Assembly: GCA_003149935.1 (NCBI GenBank)
Contig: QAMH01000006.1
Coordinates: forward strand, 124,001 to 188,000
Source of the DNA: Coriobacteriia bacterium
GTDB taxonomy: Bacteria; Actinomycetota; Coriobacteriia; Coriobacteriales; QAMH01
Length of the DNA: 64,000 nt
Direction of reading: 5' to 3'
Both the position numbers and the translations under genes were made by a program. How positions within the stretch are numbered: the first letter of the stretch is position 1; each line of letters opens with the position of its first letter. The notes beneath the pieces were generated by a model. That model was given only the letters and a program-made list of their open reading frames with translations, made no database searches and had not been told where the DNA came from. Below are positions 32,197 to 40,763 of this stretch, piece by piece.

Positions 32197-32370
32197 ATGG
32201 TTTCCGAACACGCGATGCTCGTGCTCATCTTGCTGCTGGCGATAGCAGTAGTCCTCTTGGCCGTCGCCCTGACGCTCTATGCGGGCAAGTTGGAGGCACG
32301 GCTGAAGGGCATCACCGAGCGCATCGATGCACACGACATGGGGTCGGGTACGGCTGACCCTGTAGAATAA
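32197..32370 (+). CDS. Small single-span membrane protein
   Basis: The 57 residues start with MVSEHAMLVLILLLAIAVVL, a strong hydrophobic helix (about 6-28), followed by a short helical cytosolic tail (AGKLEARLKGITERIDAH). GAAGG lies four bases before ATG 32197. No family was recognised. It ends nine bases before an XRE-membrane gene and is probably in one unit with it. Confidence 0.55.
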   Translation: MVSEHAMLVLILLLAIAVVLLAVALTLYAGKLEARLKGITERIDAHDMGSGTADPVE

Positions 32371-32379
32371 GACCATCGT

Positions 32380-32994
32380 ATGGAATTGGCGAACCAGATA
32401 CGCAAGCATCGCATCGAGCATGGGCTTTCCCAGGATGACCTGGCGGCGGCGATATTCGTCTCGCGCCAGACCGTCTCGAACTGGGAGACGGACAAGACCT
32501 ATCCCGACGTGCAGAGCCTGTTGCTGCTGAGCCAACTGTTCGGCGTGTCCGTCGATGAGCTCATCCAGGGCGACGTGGCGGTCATGCGACGCACCATGGA
32601 AGAGGATTCGAAGAAGATGCACTGGCTCACGATCGCCATGGTGGTGCTCGTGCTCCTTGCGATGGTGTTCTTCGCGGCGCTGGCGGCAGCGTGGCAGGAG
32701 CCTACGTCCTTCGGGAAGCTGACCAAGGGCGACCTGGCCGGCTTCGCTGTGTTCGTGCCGCTCTATGCGCTGGGCATGGCAGCCGCGGTGGGAGTCGAGC
32801 GCATCAAGCGGCGACATGACCTGGTCACCTATCGAGAGATCATGGCGTTCATGAATGGCGAGCCCTTAGGTACCGAACGCAAGGGACATGCTTTCGCGCG
32901 CAGCCATCCCATTGCCACCGTCCTCATAAAGTTCATGTTCGGTGCCGCCATCGGCGCGGTGCTGGGCATCGCGGCTTTCAAGCTGCTCGGGTAG
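32380..32994 (+). CDS. XRE regulator with membrane-spanning C-terminus
   Basis: This 204-residue protein has an N-terminal XRE HTH at residues 5-60 (GLSQDDLAAAIFVSRQTVSNWE, then PDVQSLLLLSQLFGVSVDEL). Three predicted membrane helices follow (about 82-105, 120-140 and 182-203). The TVSNWE...P..LL.LS..F.VS.D.L phrase is the common form found fused to DUF1700-like or other membrane tails. It is probably a membrane-tethered transcription factor. It is the last gene before the left att-like site of the guaA island. Confidence 0.85.
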   Translation: MELANQIRKHRIEHGLSQDDLAAAIFVSRQTVSNWETDKTYPDVQSLLLLSQLFGVSVDELIQGDVAVMRRTMEEDSKKMHWLTIAMVVLVLLAMVFFAALAAAWQEPTSFGKLTKGDLAGFAVFVPLYALGMAAAVGVERIKRRHDLVTYREIMAFMNGEPLGTERKGHAFARSHPIATVLIKFMFGAAIGAVLGIAAFKLLG

Positions 32995-33001
32995 ATCTTC
33001 G

Positions 33002-33013
33002 CTACTCCCACTC
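33002..33013. other. Distal att-like repeat of the guaA 3' end
   Basis: CTACTCCCACTC at 33002-33013 equals the last 12 bases of guaA at 40752-40763. Together with the next bases it reads on the minus strand as T-I-E-W-E-stop, the usual C-terminus of GMP synthases, though no guaA is here. It probably marks the far edge of an element integrated in guaA. Confidence 0.65.
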
Positions 33014-33029
33014 AATAGTTAAAAACTAT

Positions 33030-33089
33030 CTCCAGTTTGTTCCAGTTTGCCGCAGTTTGTTCCAGTACGTCCCATTTGCATCCAGTCTC
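33030..33089. repeat. Six tandem 10 bp repeats (TTCCAGTTTG type)
   Basis: Consecutive 10-mers run from 33030: CTCCAGTTTG, TTCCAGTTTG, CCGCAGTTTG, TTCCAGTACG, TCCCATTTGC, ATCCAGTCTC. The CAGT core recurs once per helical turn. Just downstream GGGTCACG-type words repeat (33120-33178). The stretch 32995-33317 has no gene. Confidence 0.75.
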
Positions 33090-33317
33090 AAAAATTGCCG
33101 CGAATCCATGGGGTCAAATCTGGGTCACGGCTTTTCGGGTCATTCGAGTCGTTTTCGTGGGTCACGGTGGGTCACGGCAAACTGCGAGAAGTAGCTAATG
33201 ATCGCATGGACATTATATTTCAAGGGAGGGTAGGATAGAGGAAACTCCGCAAAGCCCTCCCTTAGCAAGTTAGAACAGAGACCTTAGATTTTCCTTCGCT
33301 CATCCTAGAGAAAGCTT

Positions 33318-33584
33318 ATGTTGTTTGGTTTGGTTGCGGTAGTTGCAAAGGCAGTCATAGCAATACGTGTCTCCATCGAACGTGCAGGTCGAAACGATTC
33401 CGCTTTCGGTAAGCGGCTCGGGTATCGCGAGCGCGAGGTGGAGAAGCGCGAGGCGGTCGCGGTCGCTGAGCCTGCGACTCCCGTGACAGCGACTGCCCCC
33501 GCGACAGCCACTGCGGCACCTGCAGGCGCGGCGAGTGCGGTCGCAAGCGGCGCGGCCATTCGCATCTCCAACAGGAAGAAATAA
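33318..33584 (+). CDS. Short Ala-rich hypothetical protein
   Basis: The 88-residue frame begins with a hydrophobic helix (MLFGLVAVVAKAVIAI), continues with a basic region and ends in a low-complexity Ala/Thr/Pro stretch (ATPVTATAPATATAAPAG). A weak GAGAAAG site precedes the ATG. No homology was recognised. It lies beside an IS3 remnant in the guaA island and may be a chance frame in GC-rich DNA. Confidence 0.3.
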   Translation: MLFGLVAVVAKAVIAIRVSIERAGRNDSAFGKRLGYREREVEKREAVAVAEPATPVTATAPATATAAPAGAASAVASGAAIRISNRKK

Positions 33585-33623
33585 CGAAAGCGATTCCCAA
33601 AAAAGAGGGGGCAGAACGTCCAG

Positions 33624-33868
33624 TGAGCTGCACCCCAATACTTGGACGGCTCAAATAAAGACTACGCCACCAGGGACTGGCTCCGGAACTCCTCCAGGGT
33701 CAGTCCCTTCAGTTTAACCCGGCGCCTCCTCGTGTTCCAATGGATGATATAGGCGTCGAGGTCCGCCTTGAAGGACTCGAAGTCGGGCCACGTCCTTCCC
33801 CGGAAGAGCTCGTCTTTGATGTGACCGAACACCTGCTCAGTCGCGCCGTTGTCGAAAACCCCGCAAGC
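33624..33868 (-). mobile_element. IS3-family remnant (end plus transposase C-terminus)
   Basis: The right end TGAGCTGCACCCCAATACTT (from 33624) matches the common terminus of IS3 elements. The minus strand at 33868-33662 encodes only the C-terminal part of the integrase-type transposase: FDNGATEQVFGHIKDELF, then FESFKADLDAYIIHWNTRRR and LTLEEFRSQSLVA. The last Glu-bearing catalytic region is there, but the rest of orfB, orfA and the other end are missing, so it is dead. It shows past insertion and deletion in the island. Confidence 0.8.
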
Positions 33869-33912
33869 GGCGCAAAACCCGCAAAACCAAAGGCAGGCAA
33901 CGCTCATCGACG

Positions 33913-34734
33913 CTATTGTTGCTGTTCAACCATTATTTCAAGCGTATGCAGGTATTCCGAATCATCATCTGAAACGTATTCGCTCACGTGCCAAAACTCC
34001 AATAATTTGCCGCGAGGGGCAAGCGAGTGACTTTGCATGAAAGCACTCATTTCTTCAAAAGCAGCTGGTGTCAGTTGAGCCGGGCCTCTCACCGTGCGAC
34101 AAAGATACGTGCCCTCGGGAAGAACAAGGGCATCATGATACTCAGCCTTCTCAATAGCCAACAGTGCTTTTTCGGGAACAAAGCAATCGTCATACCGTAG
34201 GCGAGTATAGTCCATGACGAAACACGGGATGCTATGAAGCGAGTCTATATTTATTCCCAGTTCGTGAGCTTTCTTGATTGCGTAGTACGGCAGTGGATCG
34301 GCGTCTATGTCCGAATCCTCGCTGATAACGATGTAATGGCGAGCGCCCCTATGTCTCAGCCTCGGCTCGCTGTCGCTACTCGCAAGGACGGCATCGGTCG
34401 TACTTCTCAGGCACTGCTCGATTTTTCGACGTCTTAACAAAAGTTTACTTATTGTTTCATCGATTCGATCCATCTCCTTGTTAAAGAGTTCGATGGTCTT
34501 TTCGAGGCCGTGCGACGAAAGATAGTCGCGTATGTCGCTCAAGGTGAAATTCATTTCGAGCATCGACATAACGATATTGAGGCGAGCGAACTCAACTTCG
34601 CCATATACGCGATAGGAGTTCCGCTCCCTCCTGGGCGTTATCAGTCCAACGCTCTCGTAATACCTTAGCGTGTCGGAACTAACGCCGTAGAGTTGGGCGG
34701 TCTGCTTAATATTCAGTGGCAACTTCTCGTTCAT
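33913..34734 (-). CDS. MerR-family regulator with GyrI-like effector domain
   Basis: This 273-residue protein has an N-terminal MerR winged helix (KQTAQLYGVSSDTLRYYESVGLI, residues 9-32), a dimerising coiled coil (about 80-115), and a C-terminal domain of about 150 residues resembling the GyrI-like ligand-binding fold of multidrug-sensing regulators. It is divergent from a carboxylesterase-MFS-MFS cluster. Between them lies a TTGACA with a 19 bp spacer, the stretched promoter that MerR proteins activate. It is therefore the likely activator of that cluster in response to a small organic ligand. Confidence 0.85.
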   Translation of the reverse strand: MNEKLPLNIKQTAQLYGVSSDTLRYYESVGLITPRRERNSYRVYGEVEFARLNIVMSMLEMNFTLSDIRDYLSSHGLEKTIELFNKEMDRIDETISKLLLRRRKIEQCLRSTTDAVLASSDSEPRLRHRGARHYIVISEDSDIDADPLPYYAIKKAHELGINIDSLHSIPCFVMDYTRLRYDDCFVPEKALLAIEKAEYHDALVLPEGTYLCRTVRGPAQLTPAAFEEMSAFMQSHSLAPRGKLLEFWHVSEYVSDDDSEYLHTLEIMVEQQQ

Positions 34735-34873
34735 CGCCGACCCCGTCGCTCGAAGGATTCGCTACCCGCAACACTATAAACCTTAGACCGACTCCAAAGC
34801 CAATTCAAGCTATTTGATGCCATTTGAAGGAATTGGGCCTCATAAAATGACTCGTTTTCACATTATTAATCGC

Positions 34874-34904
34874 TTGACATTGGAATCCCTCAAGACTTTA
34901 CCAT
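34874..34904 (+). promoter_or_regulatory. Stretched promoter, probable MerR target
   Basis: TTGACA (34874-34879) and TACCAT (34899-34904) are 19 bp apart, too far for free RNA polymerase but right for MerR-type activation. GGAAT (34882) and ATTCC (34903) form a dyad across the spacer. It lies 64 bp upstream of the esterase start. Confidence 0.5.
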
Positions 34905-34967
34905 TCCCTGTGGCGAGCCAAAGAAAACATTGTGCGCATTCATGATTCGAAAGGAATGGAAGTAATT

Positions 34968-36458
34968 ATGCAGGCAGAAACCAGAACGGGAGTGATGCAG
35001 AGCGTCACCCTCGAAAGCGGAGTCGAAGCCTTCTTGGGAATCCCCTATGCAAAGCAACCTACTGGCGAGCTACGCTGGAAAGCTCCTGTCAGGTTGGAGG
35101 ACTCGGACGAGCATCGGATTTGCGACTCGTTCGGTCACTCGGCATGCCAGTTCAAAGACGAGGTTGAACCAGCCTCCCTGCACGAGCAGGGCGAAGATTG
35201 CCTCTCCCTCAATATTTGGGTCAATGGGGCTGGGAAAACCAACCTCCCCGTCATGGTTTACATTCACGGAGGTGCCTACTTTTCCGGCGGATCCGCCGAT
35301 CCCCTTTACAACGGCGAGCATTTCGCCCAAAGCAAAGACGTGGTGATCGTCTCCATCAACTACCGTCTTAACGTGTTCGCCTCGATTGCACTCGACTGCC
35401 TACCCGGTGGCGAAGAGTATAAGGAGTCCGGCTACCTCGCGATTCTCGACCAAATCAAGGCTCTCGAGTGGATTAAGGAGAACATCGCCGCCTTCGGAGG
35501 AAATCCGGACTGCATCACGCTGTTCGGCGAATCGGCAGGATCGTCTAGTCAAGCCCTTCTCGCTATCCTTCCCCAGGCGAACACGCTCTTCCAGCGCGCC
35601 ATCCTTGAATCCGGCCCCATACAGCTTTACAAAACCAAGGAACGCGGCGAAGCGTTCACGAAGGAATTCGCCGAGATCATGAAATGCGAAACCGCGCAAC
35701 AGCTTTTGGCGAAAACTTCCGACGAGCTCCTTGCTGGAATGCAGGTTTGGTGCGATAGGCACACCTACGAGGTATCCCTCATCTTCTCGCCAACCTGCGA
35801 TGGGTCGTTCCTTCCCCTCAAGCCGATGAAGGTCTGGAAGGAAGGCGCCGCGAAAAACATCGATATCATGATCGGTTGTACAGAAGACGAGTTCACTTAC
35901 TTCAAATTCTATTTCGAGGATTTGCCGAGCTTCTGGCATGGCCAATTCCCCATTCATTTCGACGATCAAATCGACACAATCGATTGGGAGGAGAAGTATC
36001 GCGAAGCTTACCCCGAAAGAGATTTCGGGGAATACTACACCGACTTCATGAATGTCACGGGCTTCTTCGTCGGCGCAGACCTTATGGCCGAAGAGCAGTC
36101 CGAATACAAACCCGTGTACAACTACCTATTCCGCTACAAGTCGCGTATCGAGGGAATGGGGGCATGCCACGCCATCGAGGTTCCCTTCGTCATGAAGAAT
36201 CTCAACACCCCGAACGGCCTCATGTTCACCGGTCCGAACCCCCCGGCGCATCTCGCCGAGCAGATGAATACGTGCTGGTATAACTTCGCCAAAACCGGCA
36301 AGCCTTCTGTCGAGGGAGTGGAGGAATGGCCTGTCTACACCGCAGAAGATCGCGCTCATATGGTCATCGACGAGAATGGGTGGATTGTCAAACATGACAT
36401 GCGCGCGAAAGACGACGCCGTGTTCCGCCCCATGTATAGCGTTCTGCTGAACGACTAG
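34968..36458 (+). CDS. Type-B carboxylesterase
   Basis: This 496-residue alpha/beta hydrolase has the signature EDCLSLNIWV near residue 75, the oxyanion hole IHGGAY, the nucleophile elbow GESAGSSS and the His in GACHAIEVPFV. It lacks a signal peptide, so it is intracellular. ATG 34968 is preferred because GGAAG lies five bases upstream; two earlier in-frame starts lack one. Type-B esterases cleave varied carboxylic esters, from drugs to plant phenolic esters. It is followed by two MFS genes, which suggests uptake of an ester or export of a product. Divergent MerR control is likely. Confidence 0.88.
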   Translation: MQAETRTGVMQSVTLESGVEAFLGIPYAKQPTGELRWKAPVRLEDSDEHRICDSFGHSACQFKDEVEPASLHEQGEDCLSLNIWVNGAGKTNLPVMVYIHGGAYFSGGSADPLYNGEHFAQSKDVVIVSINYRLNVFASIALDCLPGGEEYKESGYLAILDQIKALEWIKENIAAFGGNPDCITLFGESAGSSSQALLAILPQANTLFQRAILESGPIQLYKTKERGEAFTKEFAEIMKCETAQQLLAKTSDELLAGMQVWCDRHTYEVSLIFSPTCDGSFLPLKPMKVWKEGAAKNIDIMIGCTEDEFTYFKFYFEDLPSFWHGQFPIHFDDQIDTIDWEEKYREAYPERDFGEYYTDFMNVTGFFVGADLMAEEQSEYKPVYNYLFRYKSRIEGMGACHAIEVPFVMKNLNTPNGLMFTGPNPPAHLAEQMNTCWYNFAKTGKPSVEGVEEWPVYTAEDRAHMVIDENGWIVKHDMRAKDDAVFRPMYSVLLND

Positions 36459-36484
36459 TGATTCGAGAGAAAAAGGAAAACACC

Positions 36485-37699
36485 ATGGATAAGGAAATGA
36501 AACTATCGGGTTATCGATGGGTTGTGCTGCTCACCGTATGCCTTATTTGCTTCATGGCAAACTTCATGCAATACCAGGTTTCAGCATGGGGCGTCGTCGT
36601 TATGGACACCCTTGGCATCGATGTCGCGGGGCTTACGAATCTTATGCTGATGCCCATGCTAACCGCAGTGTTTCTGAGCATACCCGCAGGTTCGCTTGCC
36701 GACCGTTACGGCGTAAAGATTGTGGTCTCCGTCGGACTTATTTTGTCTGTCATCGGCGGTTTCATTCGCTTCTTCATGATTGCGAACTTCGCCGCCCAGT
36801 TGGTTGCCATGTTCTTGATTGGTTGCGGAATCGCTTGCCTCAACGCCAACCTCGCGAAGGTACTGGGAACCTGGTTCAAGCAGCAGACCTCTCTCGCAAT
36901 GGGCTTCTTTTATGCAGCATCGTGCGTCGCCATCGTCGTCGCCCAGGCATTCAGCACGATGTTCCCGACTCTCGGGATCTCGTACCTAGTTGCAGCGGTT
37001 GCCCTTGCCGTCACCGCGCTCTTGTGGATTCTCTTTATGAGCAATGTCCCCAAAGGCGAAAGCCTTCCTGAGCCCGAGCCCGTCATCAAGTACCTCAAGA
37101 TTGCAATCAAATCGCGCAACGTTTGGTTTATCGCGCTCGCCTATGGCCTGACCCTCGCTTCTACCACCGCTTACTGCTCAATCCTCCCCTCCGCGCTTGA
37201 GCTCGCACGCGGCGTCGAAACCTCGGTCGCTGGATCGATGGCGGCAATCATCACCGTTGGCAGCTTCTTCGCCTGCTTCGCCGGCCCCGCCGTCGTACTG
37301 AAGCTAGGCAAGAACAAGCCCTTCCTCATCCTCACCACCATCGTCGCTGCAGCGGTCATGATTGTGAACTGGTTCCTTCCCCTGGGAGCCATCATGTGGG
37401 TCGTACTCGTCGTCAACGGCTTCATGACCGCCCTCTCCGGCCCTATCATCCAAGCGATGACCCCCGATTTGCCGGAAATCGGTGTGAAGTATGCCGGTTC
37501 AGCTGGCGGCATCATCGGCACCGTCGGCCTTTTGTGCTCGTATTTCATTCCCGTTATCGTCTCGACGATCACTGGTGACAATTGGACGATGAACCTTTGT
37601 GTCGAGTCTGTCCTGTTCCTCCTGAGCGTAGTGCCAATCGCCCTGTTGCCCGAAACCGGAATCAAAGCTAAGCTGCAGCAAAGCAAACAATCCGAATAA
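36485..37699 (+). CDS. MFS transporter, first of two paralogues
   Basis: This 404-residue protein has 12 predicted membrane segments and the MFS loop GSLADRYGVKIVV after helix 2. It resembles the CynX/NimT-type (anion or small organic molecule) branch. The start ATG at 36485 follows AAAGGAA, 26 bp after the esterase stop, so it is in the same operon. It shares helix 1-3 wording with the next gene (FMQYQ and FIQYQ; PMLTAVF and PMLAAVF; GSAGGIIGTVGL and GSASGIIGTVSL), which shows a tandem duplication. Substrate unknown, plausibly a substrate or product of the esterase. Confidence 0.85.
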   Translation: MDKEMKLSGYRWVVLLTVCLICFMANFMQYQVSAWGVVVMDTLGIDVAGLTNLMLMPMLTAVFLSIPAGSLADRYGVKIVVSVGLILSVIGGFIRFFMIANFAAQLVAMFLIGCGIACLNANLAKVLGTWFKQQTSLAMGFFYAASCVAIVVAQAFSTMFPTLGISYLVAAVALAVTALLWILFMSNVPKGESLPEPEPVIKYLKIAIKSRNVWFIALAYGLTLASTTAYCSILPSALELARGVETSVAGSMAAIITVGSFFACFAGPAVVLKLGKNKPFLILTTIVAAAVMIVNWFLPLGAIMWVVLVVNGFMTALSGPIIQAMTPDLPEIGVKYAGSAGGIIGTVGLLCSYFIPVIVSTITGDNWTMNLCVESVLFLLSVVPIALLPETGIKAKLQQSKQSE

Positions 37700-37857
37700 T
37701 TTCCCCTGCCGAACCCGCCTCGGCAGACTGCAACCAATCGGAAGGCCCCCTCCTCCCGCATCGCCTTCCGACAATTTATCTTCCTTCGCTGCCCATCGCC
37801 ATATCCCCACATCAGTGAGCATGGGCAGTGAAGGAAATCGAACGAGAGGACGTCGAC

Positions 37858-39033
37858 ATGCCATTGCGGCGTTTTGCAATTCTGCTTTCGGTATGCTGCC
37901 TCGCTTTTACGGGCAACTTCATCCAATATCAGGCATCCGCCCTGGCCCTCGATATCATGCCGATGCTGGAAATCAACTCCGTTGGTTTTTCCACCATGTT
38001 TCTCGTTCCCATGCTTGCGGCAGTCTTTTTCGGAATCCCCTTTGGACTCGCCGGAGATAAATTCGGTCCCAAACGAGTTGTCGCAACGTGTTTTGCGATT
38101 GCTTGCATAGGGGGGTTGCTCAGGATAATCACCCTTTACAGTTACCCCCTTCAATTGGCTTCGCTCTTCCTTATAGGCATCGGAATGGCGGCATTATCGA
38201 CAAACGTCGTTAAGACCATCGCCCTTTGGTTTGGAAGCAAGACAGACACAGCTGTTGGCGTCTACTATGCAGTATCCTGTCTGGGAATCGTCGCCTCACA
38301 AGCAGTGGGGGAACTGTACGACTCGGTCCGCCAAGCATACGTCATCGCAGAAATCGCCCTCGTAGCCGTGACGGCACTTTGGGTTATCGTCGATAAGAAC
38401 CTTCCAAACGGCGTGAATCCCCCGAGCGAAAAGCCAGCGCTCAACACGTTTCTCGTGGCAGCAAAAAACACCAATGTCTGGCTTATTGCTCTCGCTGTCG
38501 GATTCACCCTCTCATCCAGCACAGCTTTCGCTGGACTGCTTCCCCAAGCGCTTGAATCAGGCAAAGGAATGAGCGGATTCGCTGCAGGGAACATGGCAGC
38601 CTCGGTAACCATTGCAAGCATTTTCGGATGTATCGCGGGACCTGCACTGTGCGCACATCTTAAAAGCTTTAAGCCCTATCTGATGATTATTAATATTGTC
38701 GCAAGCGCAGCAATGCTCTCCGTTTGGTATGTCGAAGGCAATGCTTCCCTACACTTCACTCTGGCAGCAAGTGGCTTTCTTTCAGCCATGACAGGGCCAA
38801 TCCTTCAAGCTATGCCCGTCATGATGAGGGGAATCGGAAGTCGTTTCGCAGGAAGCGCCAGCGGCATCATCGGCACCGTCAGCCTTGCGATGTCGTTCCT
38901 GCTGCCGATATTGATCTCCGCATTATCTAACGAGAATTACGAAATCGATCTCATCATGCAGGCCGCCTGCTTCGCTACCAGCATCCTCCCTATTGCGATG
39001 CTCTCGAAGATCGAGAAGGAGCAGCCTGCATAG
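37858..39033 (+). CDS. MFS transporter, second paralogue
   Basis: This 391-residue 12-span protein is clearly related to the MFS protein encoded 158 bp upstream. Key motifs are GLAGDKFGPKRVV and GSASGIIGTVSLA. ATG 37858 has GAGAGGA seven bases upstream; a GTG 30 bp earlier lacks a site. Codon use is less GC-biased than in the first copy, so the two copies have probably diverged for a long time or have separate origins. One may import and the other export, but this is a guess. After it, 39034-39274 holds no recognisable gene. Confidence 0.82.
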   Translation: MPLRRFAILLSVCCLAFTGNFIQYQASALALDIMPMLEINSVGFSTMFLVPMLAAVFFGIPFGLAGDKFGPKRVVATCFAIACIGGLLRIITLYSYPLQLASLFLIGIGMAALSTNVVKTIALWFGSKTDTAVGVYYAVSCLGIVASQAVGELYDSVRQAYVIAEIALVAVTALWVIVDKNLPNGVNPPSEKPALNTFLVAAKNTNVWLIALAVGFTLSSSTAFAGLLPQALESGKGMSGFAAGNMAASVTIASIFGCIAGPALCAHLKSFKPYLMIINIVASAAMLSVWYVEGNASLHFTLAASGFLSAMTGPILQAMPVMMRGIGSRFAGSASGIIGTVSLAMSFLLPILISALSNENYEIDLIMQAACFATSILPIAMLSKIEKEQPA

Positions 39034-39274
39034 CCTGTCTTTCAGATCTCCAGGAACCGTGTATACCACCGCGCGACTTGAGGCTGCCGAGGCCGTCCGC
39101 AAATAGCACGCCTATACGAAGCGAATTGGCTCATGGCTACGACACGCAGCAGGCTTTATGGGCAGTATCCCAGAGCTAGCGCCTCAAGGGCCATCGCCTA
39201 AACCGTCGCCACCCTTCTTCTTGAAAATCGAGGGTCGCGCCCAGCAAGCCCCGAAGACCCGCGCACCCCATACG

Positions 39275-39967
39275 CTACAGCATCCCGAGCAGCTCCTCGT
39301 CGGTCGGGTTGTCGAGCGCGTCAATCAAATCGCGCACCTCCGCAAGCTGGCCTTCCAGCTCGTCGAGCCGCGCCTGGATCCGCTCCTTCTCCGCACGCGC
39401 GAACATGCCCAGGCCAGCGAGCTGTTTGCGCAGCTCGTCCTCTTCGGCGCACAGGCGCTTGCCATCTGCCATGAGCTCCGCCCGATCAGCCTCGTGCGCC
39501 TCCTGAAACGCCGCCGAAAGCCGCGTACGCTCGGTCTTTAACACGACGCCCGCTCTGGCTGCCACTTCCTGCGTGAACGACTCGGGAAAACGCTGCACAA
39601 TGCTCTCGGGAATTGAGGCCGCATCGAGGCTGGTGCATCCGCGAAACGCCCGCGGCTCGATTTCCTCCACGCTCTCGGGTATCACGACCTCGCGAAGGGC
39701 ATGGCATCCCGAAAAGGCCTCTTCCCCTATCACCTTCAACGTGCCGGGCAGTTCGATCCGCTCAAGTTCGGTGCAGCTTGCGAACGCACGTCGGCCGATT
39801 GTCTTCAGGGCACCAAACTGCACGTCAACAAGCGAGGTGCAACGTTGAAAAGCATAGCGGTTGATCTCGGTCACCCCAGGCGCCACGATGCGGGAAAGCG
39901 AGGTTGCTCCCTGGAACGTGGCGTCGTCGATGCAGCCGAGCGTTTCAGCGAACGTTATCTCGCGCAT
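39275..39967 (-). pseudogene. BspA-type leucine-rich repeat protein, 5'-truncated
   Basis: The frame encodes four to five LRR_5 units of about 23 residues (for example ALKTIGRRAFASCTELERIE and TLKVIGEEAFSGCHALREV), then a coiled coil ending AEVRDLIDALDNPTDEELLGML. The upstream part of the long minus-strand frame beyond about 39980 is only the antisense of a regulator fragment. No ribosome site precedes ATG 39967, so the 5' end seems lost. BspA-like repeats mediate adhesion in surface proteins, but no signal or anchor remains. It may still be expressed if it acquired a start, hence moderate confidence. Confidence 0.55.
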
Positions 39968-39983
39968 GCTCGGAATATCCGCT

Positions 39984-40328
39984 GTCTCCCTTTGCAAGTA
40001 CGAGTACGGGGAGCGCACTCCGAAGGACCCCATGATCGCCGAGATCGCCCGCTGCCTCGAAGTGAACCCCTCCTCTCTCAAATCCGACTGGGGAAGCGAC
40101 GCGAACGATGCGATACACATGCTGTTCGAGCTGGAGGAGGCGTTCTGCCTCGAGCCTACCAAGGTTGGGGAAACCATCGTGCTGGCCCTTCCAGAAGACT
40201 TGGGCAGCGAGGACCAGGAGGCTCTGGCAAAGGCGCTTCGCCATTGGTATAGGAACAACAGAGACCTGAAGGACGATGAGCTGACGAGAGACGAGTATGT
40301 TGCCTGGAAGGACTCCTTCAAGGCCTAG
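39984..40328 (+). pseudogene. XRE regulator fragment, 5'-truncated
   Basis: From about 39984 the plus strand reads as the second half of an XRE helix-turn-helix (SLCKYEYGERTPKDPMIAEI, then CLEVNPSSLK), continuing with a helical domain to KDSFKA. The first two helices are missing: the preceding frame is antisense of the LRR gene. It therefore abuts, head to head, another gene that also lost its 5' end, so one deletion probably removed the shared divergent promoter region. Confidence 0.6.
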
Positions 40329-40423
40329 ATTCCCTAAATAGAACCGCAAACGGCCTCGTCAGAGGCTGTATTATGCCGTGACCCGTTTGTGACCCAAACC
40401 GCAAAATTCTCTTTTAGGATTGT

Positions 40424-40747
40424 TGATACGTTGCCGTATCAGTTTTGTGGTTGCAGGTGGCTAGCGGGTCTGCATCACCTTAGGTGGCGTATTACAGCAG
40501 GTAGTGATACGGACTCGTATCAACCGTTACTCTTGGTGATTTATTCCGATTCCGTAAAAGTCGCAGGTAGATATTGGTAATTCCACCTGTTAGCCACTTG
40601 CGAAGTGGCCTCATTATGACCTAGTTGTCTTAGGTCACGCTGCTACGAGTTTGTATATGAGCTTACGCGATTAGATATAGAAACACCCCTTGAGCAGGTA
40701 ATTCTCAAGGGGTGCACTAGGTCACATATTGATACGTTATTGTATCA
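40424..40747. repeat. Three 18 bp palindromes TGATACG-N4-CGTATCA
   Basis: Copies lie at 40424-40441, 40505-40522 and 40730-40747; the third has one mismatched arm base. The last ends five bases from the guaA terminus repeat. Their spacing (81 and 225 bp) and position at the island edge suggest recombinase arm sites or operators. The region 40329-40751 contains no gene. Confidence 0.8.
40684..40714 (-). terminator. Terminator downstream of guaA
   Basis: Perfect 11 bp arms CACCCCTTGAG (40684-40694) and CTCAAGGGGTG (40704-40714) lie 38 bp past the guaA stop; on the minus strand GTGTTTCT follows. It lies within island DNA. Confidence 0.65.
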
Positions 40748-40751
40748 AATA

Positions 40752-40763
40752 CTACTCCCACTC
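40752..40763. other. Proximal att-like site: the guaA 3' end
   Basis: The last 12 bases of guaA (Glu-Trp-Glu-stop on the minus strand) are repeated at 33002-33013. The 3' end of guaA is a known integration hotspot for genomic islands. Confidence 0.65.

Noticed and set aside
39861..39983. N-terminal half of the XRE-like frame
   Set aside because: This part of the frame is antisense of the LRR gene; homology begins only near 39984.
40329..40751. tRNA or integrase gene at the island edge
   Set aside because: No cloverleaf and no open frame with tyrosine-recombinase motifs could be found; the stretch is palindromes and a terminator.
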